Positions 1 through 5,386 of a stretch of 7,027 nt of DNA are shown in pieces. The translations under genes were made by a program, and so were the position numbers. The notes under the pieces are model-generated. The model was not told where the DNA came from. It saw only the letters and a program-made list of their open reading frames with translations, and ran no database searches. The DNA is from Lachnospiraceae bacterium UBA4317 (GTDB taxonomy: Bacteria; Bacillota_A; Clostridia; Lachnospirales; Lachnospiraceae), in assembly GCA_002394525.1 (NCBI GenBank), contig DGUF01000233.1, positions 2,116-9,142 on the forward strand, given 5' to 3'. Position 1 is the first letter of the stretch; each line of letters starts with the position of its first letter.

Positions 1-314
1 ACCTGATCTACCAGTCCGGTTTCGCGGGCATGCGCTACTCCATCTCCAATACAGCCGAGTACGGCGACTACATCACCGGTCCCAAGCTTGTCACTGACGA
101 GACCAAGAAGACCATGAAGAAGATCCTCGCAGACATCCAGGATGGCTCCTTCGCCAAGGAGTTCCTGCTCGAGATGTCCGACAAGGCCGGTCAGCAGGTC
201 CACTTCAATGCCATGCGCAAGCTCGCTTCCGAGCATCCCGCTGAAGTCATCGGCAAGGAGATCCGCAAGATGTACAGCTGGAACAAGGAAGAGGATATGC
301 TCATCAACAACTGA
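1..314 (+). CDS. ilvC: Ketol-acid reductoisomerase, C-terminal part (gene begins before the window)
   Basis: IlvC converts acetolactate or acetohydroxybutyrate to the dihydroxy acid, using NAD(P)H and Mg2+, in valine, leucine and isoleucine synthesis in the cytoplasm. Only the last 103 codons are present; the first whole codon is at position 3 and the stop is TGA at 312-314. The fragment carries the family hallmark MRYSISNTAEYGDY, whose SIS serine corresponds to the substrate-contacting serine of the all-helical knotted C-terminal domain. The two metal-binding glutamates of that domain lie upstream, outside the window. The protein ends about 90 residues after this motif (KMYSWNKEEDMLINN), with no second knotted domain, so it is the short class I form. 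Arginine codons here are all CGC and third positions are strongly C/G, as expected of a highly expressed gene; the ruv genes downstream use AGG and CGG much more. A terminator follows, so it is transcriptionally separate from ruvA. Confidence 0.96.
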   Translation, partial: LIYQSGFAGMRYSISNTAEYGDYITGPKLVTDETKKTMKKILADIQDGSFAKEFLLEMSDKAGQQVHFNAMRKLASEHPAEVIGKEIRKMYSWNKEEDMLINN

Positions 315-391
315 TCCCCTGAGGCCTTTTCAGCGGCCGGGAGATCCTTCCCGCTCAGCGTCCGGACGGACTGTGAGGGGAGAAGATGATC

Positions 392-411
392 TGATCCAGC
401 ATGATCCAGCA
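392..411. repeat. 10-base tandem duplication before the ilvC terminator
   Basis: TGATCCAGCA occurs twice back to back (392-401 and 402-411), between the ilvC stop codon and its terminator. It is probably a slippage duplication. No function is evident. Confidence 0.75.
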
Positions 412-418
412 TTTTCCG

Positions 419-454
419 CACCGGAGTGCCCGAAAGGGCGCTCCGGTGTTTTTC
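419..454 (+). terminator. Intrinsic terminator of ilvC
   Basis: The arm at 419-431 pairs with 436-448 over 13 positions (one of them T-G) around a GAAA tetraloop at 432-435, and is followed directly by five T residues (449-453). This is a textbook rho-independent terminator. It lacks an A tract on the left, so it should work on the plus strand only. It separates ilvC from the ruvA transcription unit. Confidence 0.95.
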
Positions 455-496
455 GTTTCAGACACAGACATAGGCGGGCCGGGTTTTCGTTTTCTG

Positions 497-508
497 AAAC
501 ATCTGTTA
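497..508. promoter_or_regulatory. Weak LexA/DinR-like half-palindrome over the ruvA -10 box
   Basis: AAAC-ATCT-GTTA has the spacing of the Gram-positive SOS operator core GAAC-N4-GTTC and matches 6 of its 8 fixed bases, with both outer bases wrong. It overlaps the -10 element, where a repressor would act, and ruvAB is LexA-controlled in E. coli and B. subtilis. The match is degenerate and could be chance. Confidence 0.22.
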
Positions 509-512
509 TAAT
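504..512 (+). promoter_or_regulatory. Extended -10 promoter for ruvA
   Basis: TGTTATAAT matches the extended -10 consensus TGnTATAAT exactly (TATAAT at 507-512). The matching -35 region around 484-489 (TTTTCG) is weak, which is tolerated when the TG extension is present. Transcription would start near 519, giving a leader of about 79 bases before ruvA. It lies between the ilvC terminator and ruvA, where a promoter is needed. Confidence 0.7.
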
Positions 513-526
513 AAACGTTTGACATC

Positions 527-568
527 AGTTCCATCCCCTGCCATGCATGACCGGCCGCCGATGGAATT
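527..568 (+). promoter_or_regulatory. Leader hairpin in the ruvA 5' untranslated region
   Basis: AGTTCCATC (527-535) can pair with GATGGAATT (560-568) over nine positions, one a G-T wobble, around a 24-base loop. With the predicted start near 519 this would sit close to the 5' end of the transcript, about 30 bases before the ruvA start. It could affect mRNA stability or leave the ribosome binding site exposed. No T tract follows it, so it is not a terminator. Confidence 0.4.
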
Positions 569-597
569 ATTTGAAAATACAACGGAGCAGAGGATCG

Positions 598-1230
598 ATG
601 ATCGCTTTTTTATCAGGAACCATAGAGGATCTCACCGGGGACAGGGCCGTGATCGATGTCGGCGGAGTCGGCTATGAGGTCAATATATCCGCGGACGTCT
701 CGGGCGGCCTCTCCGCCATAGGCGTCGGGAACCCGGTCAGACTCCATATTTATACATATATCAGGGAAGGCCAGCTGGCCCTCTACGGCTTTTTGTCCCG
801 CGATGACCTGGCCCTCTTCAGGCAGCTGATCACGGTCAGCGGGATCGGGCCCAGGGGAGGCCTGAGCCTTCTGTCTGTCCTTTCGGCGGATGATATCCGG
901 TTCGCGATCGCGTCCGGGGACGCCAGGACCATTTCCCGGGCGCCCGGGATCGGCAAAAAGACGGCCGAGCGGCTGATCCTGGACCTGAGGGACAAGATCT
1001 CCTCCGCCTATGCGGTCCGTCCGTCGGATCCGTCCGGAGACGCGGCCGGGGATGGCAGCTCCGTGGTCGGAGATGCTGTGGATGGAGGCGCCTTCAGCCC
1101 GGCCGGGGACGCGGTCGAGGCCCTGACCGCCCTGGGCTACCAGAGGGCGGAGGCCGTCCGCGCCGTAAAGAAATGCCAGGAGAAGGAGGATACCGAGGCG
1201 ATCCTGCGCGAGGCCCTGCGGTATCTCTGA
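598..1230 (+). CDS. ruvA: Holliday junction branch-migration protein RuvA
   Basis: RuvA binds four-way DNA junctions as a tetramer and positions RuvB rings for branch migration. The ATG at 598 gives 210 residues, near the usual 200, and starts MIAFLSGTIE, typical of the family; AGAGG at 589-593 is its ribosome binding site. An in-frame ATG at 547 would add 17 unconserved residues without a good site. Domains in order: N-terminal OB fold (about 1-64, with VGGVGYEV at 21-28), helix-hairpin-helix domain (about 65-140) with two DNA-backbone motifs, GIGP at 82-85 and GIGK at 117-120, a loose Gly/Asp/Ser-rich linker (about 141-168), and domain III (about 170-210, with EALTALGY) that contacts RuvB. 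One oddity is that the acidic pin, Glu-Asp (E55, D56) in E. coli, reads Glu57-Gly58. It is the first gene after the promoter, but the gap to ruvB is unusually long at 188 bases. Confidence 0.97.
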   Translation: MIAFLSGTIEDLTGDRAVIDVGGVGYEVNISADVSGGLSAIGVGNPVRLHIYTYIREGQLALYGFLSRDDLALFRQLITVSGIGPRGGLSLLSVLSADDIRFAIASGDARTISRAPGIGKKTAERLILDLRDKISSAYAVRPSDPSGDAAGDGSSVVGDAVDGGAFSPAGDAVEALTALGYQRAEAVRAVKKCQEKEDTEAILREALRYL

Positions 1231-1418
1231 TACGGCCTGCCGGCTGCAGACAGAAGGCGGCCTGACAGTTTACGCCCTTCGGGCGGTCGTGAAGGGGAAG
1301 GGATTTGTTACACTTCGCGACCCGCCTGAAGCTCGAGGCGCTTTTGCGCGACAATGCGAAGCTTTGTTTCTCAGCGCAAAAAAAATGAGATGAACCGATT
1401 TAGAGATAGAAGGAACAA
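1231..1418 (+). other. 188-base structured spacer between ruvA and ruvB
   Basis: No convincing gene is present, but the stretch is full of inverted repeats. CGCCC-TTC-GGGCG (1273-1285) competes with CCCTTC (1275-1280) pairing with GAAGGG (1291-1296). CTTCGC (1313-1318) is complementary to GCGAAG (1356-1361). GCGC-TTTT-GCGC (1338-1349) competes with TTTTGCGC (1342-1349) pairing with GCGCAAAA (1374-1381). One frame is open from 1293 to a TGA at 1386-1388 and reads plausibly as protein (LHFATRLKLEALLRDNAK within it), but it has no ATG and only a TTG at 1305. It could be a decayed gene end, a dispersed palindromic repeat, or a leader controlling ruvB. No clear promoter is visible. The ruvB ribosome binding site (AAGGA, 1410-1414) lies at its end. 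Confidence 0.5.
1336..1381. repeat. Long imperfect inverted repeat upstream of ruvB
   Basis: TTTTGCGC (1342-1349) pairs with GCGCAAAA (1374-1381), and inside it ACAA (1351-1354) pairs with TTGT (1364-1367), giving an imperfect stem. The left arm can alternatively fold as GCGC-TTTT-GCGC (1338-1349). The 14-mer AGGCGCTTTTGCGC (1336-1349) recurs on the opposite strand in the hairpin at 2835-2850, which suggests a dispersed palindromic element. Confidence 0.5.
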
Positions 1419-2426
1419 ATGGAGAAAAGACTGATTGAAACCAGATTTACCTCCGAGGACGCGAAGACGGAAAATTCCCTGCGTCCCAGACATCTGGAGG
1501 ATTATATAGGCCAGGAGAGGATCCGCGAGAGTCTTCAGATATCCATTCAGGCTGCCAGGCAGAGAAAGGAATCCCTGGACCACATCCTGCTCTACGGACC
1601 GCCCGGTCTGGGCAAGACGACTCTGGCCGGCATCATCGCCAATGAGATGGGAGTCAATATCCGGGTGACGAGCGGCCCGGCCATCGAGAAGCCCGGGGAG
1701 ATGGCCGCCGTGCTCAACGGACTCAGGGAGGGGGACATCCTCTTTGTGGATGAGATCCACCGGCTCAACAAGCAGGTGGAGGAGGTCCTGTATCCGGCCA
1801 TGGAGGATTTCGTGATCGATATCATCATCGGCAAGGGCCAGGACACCAGGTCCATCCGCCTCAACCTTCCCAGATTTACCCTGATCGGGGCCACGACCAG
1901 GGCCGGGCTCCTGTCCGCGCCCCTGCGCGACCGGTTCGGGGAGATCCACCGCCTGGAATTTTATACGGCTGCCGAGCTCAGCCGGATCATCAGAAATTCT
2001 GCCCGCAAGCTCCAGGTCGAGATCGACGAGCAGGGGGCCATGGAGATGGCCAGGCGGAGCCGGGGGACCCCCAGGCTTGCCAACAGGATCCTGCGGCGGG
2101 TCAGGGATTTCGCCCAGGTCCGCTACGACGGGAGAATCTCGGAGGAGGTCGCCAACACGGCCCTGGACCTGATGGAGGTGGACCGGATGGGACTGGACCG
2201 GGCGGACAGGAGATTTCTCATGACCCTGATCGAACTCTATAACGGCGGGCCCGCGGGCGTCGATACCCTGGCCGCCTCGATCGGGGAGGACGCGGGGACC
2301 ATCGAGGACCTGATCGAGCCCTACCTGCTCCAGAACGGCTTTATCAACAGGACTCCCAGGGGCCGCATGGCCACGGCGAGGGCCTACGAGCACCTGGGGC
2401 TGACCCCTCCGGACGGGGCCGGGTGA
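1419..2426 (+). CDS. ruvB: Holliday junction ATP-dependent DNA helicase RuvB
   Basis: RuvB is the hexameric AAA+ motor that pumps DNA through the RuvA-bound junction. The 335-residue length is standard, and the ATG at 1419 has AAGGA at 1410-1414. Visible motifs: the N-terminal family signature [15 protein letters not shown] (21-35), Walker A GPPGLGKT (60-67), Walker B LFVDEIH (108-114), sensor 1 around GATTRAG (157-163), the arginine finger in LRDRFG (R170 or R172), and sensor 2 [13 protein letters not shown] (215-227). A winged-helix DNA-binding domain follows (about 258-328, with TPRGRMAT). All key residues are present, so it should be active. It shares an orientation with ruvA but is separated by a structured 188-base spacer, while zapA follows after 53 bases. 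It partners with RuvA; ruvC is not in this window. Confidence 0.98.
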   Translation: MEKRLIETRFTSEDAKTENSLRPRHLEDYIGQERIRESLQISIQAARQRKESLDHILLYGPPGLGKTTLAGIIANEMGVNIRVTSGPAIEKPGEMAAVLNGLREGDILFVDEIHRLNKQVEEVLYPAMEDFVIDIIIGKGQDTRSIRLNLPRFTLIGATTRAGLLSAPLRDRFGEIHRLEFYTAAELSRIIRNSARKLQVEIDEQGAMEMARRSRGTPRLANRILRRVRDFAQVRYDGRISEEVANTALDLMEVDRMGLDRADRRFLMTLIELYNGGPAGVDTLAASIGEDAGTIEDLIEPYLLQNGFINRTPRGRMATARAYEHLGLTPPDGAG

Positions 2427-2479
2427 CAGGGGATCGGATAAAAGGATAGTAAACAGTTCCTAAGTACAGGGGGTGGCAG

Positions 2480-2806
2480 ATGGCTTCTAAAAATGCTACA
2501 AAAGTGACGATCGGCGGAAAGACCTATACACTGAGCGGCAATGAGAGCGAGGAATACCTGCAGGAGGTGGCCTCCTATCTCAACGGAAAAATCGAACAGC
2601 TGCGCAGCGACGAAGACTACCGGAATGTACCCTTTGACATGCGCAATGTTCTGCTGCAGCTGAACCTGGCGGATGACTATTTCAAGGCCCGCAGCGAGAT
2701 CCGCCGCCTCAACAGGCAGCTGGAGGAGCGGGAGCAGGACCTCTCAGACCTCAAGCATGAGCTGGTCGCTGTACAGATGAAGCTGGATGCCGCCTCGAAA
2801 AAATGA
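2480..2806 (+). CDS. zapA: Cell division protein ZapA
   Basis: ZapA binds FtsZ in the cytoplasm and cross-links its filaments, stabilising the division ring. The 108-residue product starts at ATG 2480 behind a strong AGGGGG site (2468-2473). The N-terminal globular part (about 7-45) has the family pattern of a short beta pair (KVTIGGKTYTLSG) followed by an amphipathic helix with EEYLQEVASYLNGKI. The middle carries LNLADDYFKA (61-70), a hallmark of Firmicutes ZapA. The rest (about 70-105) is a charged heptad-like coiled coil used for dimer and tetramer formation. Length is close to E. coli ZapA (109) and longer than B. subtilis ZapA (85). It sits between ruvB and the U32 gene, and the nearby SEDS gene fits a division and wall context. 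Identification rests on motif pattern and gene order. Confidence 0.9.
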   Translation: MASKNATKVTIGGKTYTLSGNESEEYLQEVASYLNGKIEQLRSDEDYRNVPFDMRNVLLQLNLADDYFKARSEIRRLNRQLEEREQDLSDLKHELVAVQMKLDAASKK

Positions 2807-2834
2807 GCGCTCTGACGGGCGGCATAAAAGAATG

Positions 2835-2850
2835 AGGCGCAAAAGCGCCT
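2835..2850 (+). repeat. Short perfect hairpin between zapA and the U32 gene
   Basis: AGGCGC-AAAA-GCGCCT is a perfect 6-base-pair hairpin ending 6 bases before the GGAG ribosome binding site (2857-2860) of the next gene. No T tract follows, so it is not a standard terminator. Read on the other strand, it shares a 14-mer with the ruvA-ruvB spacer. Confidence 0.55.
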
Positions 2851-2866
2851 GACTGTGGAGCAGAGA

Positions 2867-5365
2867 ATGGATAATCATTTTCCCAGGGTCGAGCTTCTGG
2901 CGCCCGCCGGAAGCAGAGAGGCCTTTATCGGCGCGGTCAGCGCCGGAGCAGACGCGGTATACCTGGGCGGCGAGAAATTCGGCGCCCGCGCTTACGCGGA
3001 AAATTTTTCAAATGAAGACCTGGTCCGTGTGATCAGGGAGGCTCATCTGTACGGCCGCAGGGTCTACCTGACGGCCAATGTCCTGACGCGGGAGGAGGAG
3101 CTGGGTGAGCTGACGGACTTTGTCAGGTCCCTCTGGCTGGAGGGCCTGGACGGCGTGATCATCCAGGACCTGGGCGTCGTGGCCGCCCTGCGGGAGGCCT
3201 GTCCGGGCCTGCCCCTGCACGCCAGTACCCAGATGTCGGTCACATCCTCCGAGGCGGTGCAGTACCTGCGCCGCATGGGGATCAGCCGCGTCGTCCCCGC
3301 CAGAGAGCTGTCTCTGGAGGAGATCTCGGCCCTGCGGAGGGAGGATGCCGCCATCAACGGGGAGCCTGTCGAGATCGAGTCCTTTATCCATGGCGCCATG
3401 TGCTATTCCTATTCGGGCCGCTGCCTCATGTCCAGCTTTCTGGGCGGACGGAGCGGAAACCGGGGGAGATGCGCGGGGACCTGCCGGCTCCCCTACCGGG
3501 TCCTGGACGACCGGAAAAGGCCGGTGGGGCCGGATGCCAATAAAAAAGAGGTCTATCCCCTGTCCATGAAGGACATGTGCGTCCTGAGCATGCTGCCGGA
3601 CCTCATTGACGCGGGGATCACCTCCTTCAAGATCGAGGGCAGGATGAAAAAGCCGGTCTACGCGGCCGGCGTGACGGCCATCTACCGCAAATACATCGAC
3701 CGCTGCTATGCCTGGATGGAAGCCGGCCGGCCCGGTGCCTGGCAGGTGGAGGCGGAGGACCTGGAGAAGCTCCGCGCCCTCTATATCAGGACGGACCTGG
3801 GGACGGGCTACTACCGGACCGCCAGGGGCAGGGACATGATCACGATCGGCAAGCCCGGATACGCCGGCACGGACGCCGGGCTGGAGGAGGAGATCCGCCG
3901 GAAATACCTGGGAGACCTCCCCAAAAGGCCAATCAGGGGCAGGGCAGTGTTTAAGGCCGGCCAGCCGGCGTCGCTGACCGTGTCCGCTGACGGATGGGGA
4001 GCGGGACCGGGCTGTGTCGCGGCCGGGGTTACGGGCATGGAGGTCCAGCCGGCCTCGGGCAAGCCCCTGGATCCGGCTGACCTGGACGCGAGGCTGAGAA
4101 AGACGGGGACCACCCCCTTTGTTTTTTCCGCTCTTGACATTGAGGCGGATGAGAGTATATTTCTTCCTGTCAGCGCGGTCAATGCCCTGCGCAGAGAGGC
4201 TCTGGAAAAACTGCAGGACCTTGCGGCCGCGGCCGGCCGGGCTCAGGGGCAGGGAGTTTTCGGACAGGACGCTTCCGGACAGGAGAGACTGACCCCGGTT
4301 CCGGAGGGACAGGATCTCCCGGGGAGGGAGGTCTCTCCGGCAGAAGCCGGAGCGGATGCGGACGGGGCTGCGGGCCCTGCCCCCGCTGAGAGAGCCTTCC
4401 GCGAGGGAACGCGGGCCGCGGAGCCGGCTTCCGGGGCAGGCGGCCCCGAACTCTGGGCCCTGGTCTCCTCATATGACCAGCTGCAGGCGGCAGTCCGCTC
4501 CGGCTGCAGCTGCATCCTCTATGATGGAGACTATGACGGAGAATTTGATCCGGAGGAGCTGAAAACACACTTAGGTAACATTTACGGGGTAAAATCTAAA
4601 AACATTCAGCCGGAAAAAATCCGCCTGATCTGTGTCCTTCCGCCTGTATTTCGCGTCTCTGACAGAGAGAGGATCCGGCTCATGATCCGGAACGCCAAAG
4701 AGAAGGGTTTTTCCGGTATCATGGTGAGGACCCTGGAGGAACTGGAGACCGCGCGGGAGCTCGCCTATGAGGGAGAGATCATCGCGGACCACTCCCTCTA
4801 CAGCTGGAACAGCCGGTCCATGGAGACGATCGCCCGGGACTGCGGCCGCCTGGTCTGCTCCCTGGAGATGAACGAAGCCTGGATCAGAGAGGCTGCGGAG
4901 AAAATGGAAGAGGAGAGCGGGATCTCCGGCCGGGACAGGCTCATTCTGCCGGTCTACGGCAGGGTCCCCATGATGGAGACTGCCAACTGTGTCCGCAGGA
5001 CCGAAAAGGTCTGCAGTGGGACCGGCGGCTTCGCTTATCTGGAGGACAGGAGGGGCAAAAAGCTCCCGGTCCGCTGCCGCTGCGGGTCCTGTTCCAATAC
5101 CATCTACAATGCGGTCCCCCTCTCGCTCCACCCCTTTGCGGGGAAGGGACTCATGGCTGAGCTGCCCGTCCACCTGTGCATGTTCACAGATGAGAGCCCG
5201 GAGCAGACACAGCGGATCCTGGAATTTTTTACAGCCCTGCAGCTGAGCGGAAGGGGCCGGAAGAGGACGGAAAAGAAAAAGGGAAAGAAAACAGAACTGA
5301 AAACGGAACTGACGCCGCCCTTTGAGGAATACACCAGGGGACATTTCAGATCCGGTGCCCTCTGA
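2867..5365 (+). CDS. U32-family protein (collagenase-like fold; probable RNA hydroxylase of RlhA/TrhP type)
   Basis: Members of this family were first called collagenase-like peptidases; those studied in detail, RlhA and TrhP, hydroxylate 23S rRNA or tRNA wobble uridine, so a prephenate-dependent RNA modification role is likely but the target is unknown. I start at ATG 2867 (832 residues) because GGAG at 2857-2860 is spaced for it; an in-frame GTG at 2855 lacks a site. The N-terminal barrel (about 8-290) opens with VELLAPAGS and has the U32 signature ESFIHGAMCYSYSGRC (171-186), with C179, C186, C202 and C206 as probable Fe-S ligands. A Gly/Ala/Pro-rich linker (about 453-526) leads to a second region whose C-terminal part has a further cysteine group (C708, C716, C737, C739, C742). 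The tail is lysine-rich and ends EEYTRGHFRSGAL. It lies 60 bases after zapA and 21 bases before the SEDS gene. It is longer than E. coli RlhA (about 650). Confidence 0.88.
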   Translation: MDNHFPRVELLAPAGSREAFIGAVSAGADAVYLGGEKFGARAYAENFSNEDLVRVIREAHLYGRRVYLTANVLTREEELGELTDFVRSLWLEGLDGVIIQDLGVVAALREACPGLPLHASTQMSVTSSEAVQYLRRMGISRVVPARELSLEEISALRREDAAINGEPVEIESFIHGAMCYSYSGRCLMSSFLGGRSGNRGRCAGTCRLPYRVLDDRKRPVGPDANKKEVYPLSMKDMCVLSMLPDLIDAGITSFKIEGRMKKPVYAAGVTAIYRKYIDRCYAWMEAGRPGAWQVEAEDLEKLRALYIRTDLGTGYYRTARGRDMITIGKPGYAGTDAGLEEEIRRKYLGDLPKRPIRGRAVFKAGQPASLTVSADGWGAGPGCVAAGVTGMEVQPASGKPLDPADLDARLRKTGTTPFVFSALDIEADESIFLPVSAVNALRREALEKLQDLAAAAGRAQGQGVFGQDASGQERLTPVPEGQDLPGREVSPAEAGADADGAAGPAPAERAFREGTRAAEPASGAGGPELWALVSSYDQLQAAVRSGCSCILYDGDYDGEFDPEELKTHLGNIYGVKSKNIQPEKIRLICVLPPVFRVSDRERIRLMIRNAKEKGFSGIMVRTLEELETARELAYEGEIIADHSLYSWNSRSMETIARDCGRLVCSLEMNEAWIREAAEKMEEESGISGRDRLILPVYGRVPMMETANCVRRTEKVCSGTGGFAYLEDRRGKKLPVRCRCGSCSNTIYNAVPLSLHPFAGKGLMAELPVHLCMFTDESPEQTQRILEFFTALQLSGRGRKRTEKKKGKKTELKTELTPPFEEYTRGHFRSGAL

Positions 5366-5372
5366 CACCGGA
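5351..5372 (+). promoter_or_regulatory. Coupling hairpin over the U32 stop and the SEDS ribosome binding site
   Basis: TCCGGTG (5351-5357) pairs perfectly with CACCGGA (5366-5372). The 8-base loop (5358-5365) ends with the TGA stop of the U32 gene. The right arm covers most of GGAG at 5370-5373, the only ribosome-binding-like sequence before the SEDS start at 5387. A ribosome finishing the U32 gene would open the stem and expose the site, so translation of the two genes may be coupled. There is no T tract, so it is not a terminator. Confidence 0.55.
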
Positions 5373-5386
5373 GAATATGGTCATTT

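Noticed and set aside
338..353. CGGGA-GATCCT-TCCCG hairpin after ilvC
   Set aside because: Only five pairs with no T tract; the strong terminator at 419-454 explains transcription end.
519..524. Perfect TTGACA -35 box
   Set aside because: Nothing resembling a -10 box lies 16-18 bases downstream (the sequence there is CATGCAT). The extended -10 at 504-512 is a better promoter.
547..597. Upstream ATG at 547 as the ruvA start
   Set aside because: It adds 17 residues not typical of RuvA and lacks a ribosome binding site, whereas ATG 598 has AGAGG four bases upstream.
1371..2393. 340-codon open frame on the minus strand opposite ruvB
   Set aside because: It is a shadow of ruvB with biased Pro/Gly/Asp composition and no recognisable domain.
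4223..4238. Adjacent NotI (GCGGCCGC) and FseI (GGCCGGCC) sites
   Set aside because: They fall in an Ala/Gly-coding stretch of the GC-rich linker and are explained by composition; there is no sign of cloning.
4571..5368. 265-codon minus-strand open frame inside the U32 gene
   Set aside because: No motifs and no promoter or ribosome binding site; it is a by-product of GC-rich codon use on the plus strand.
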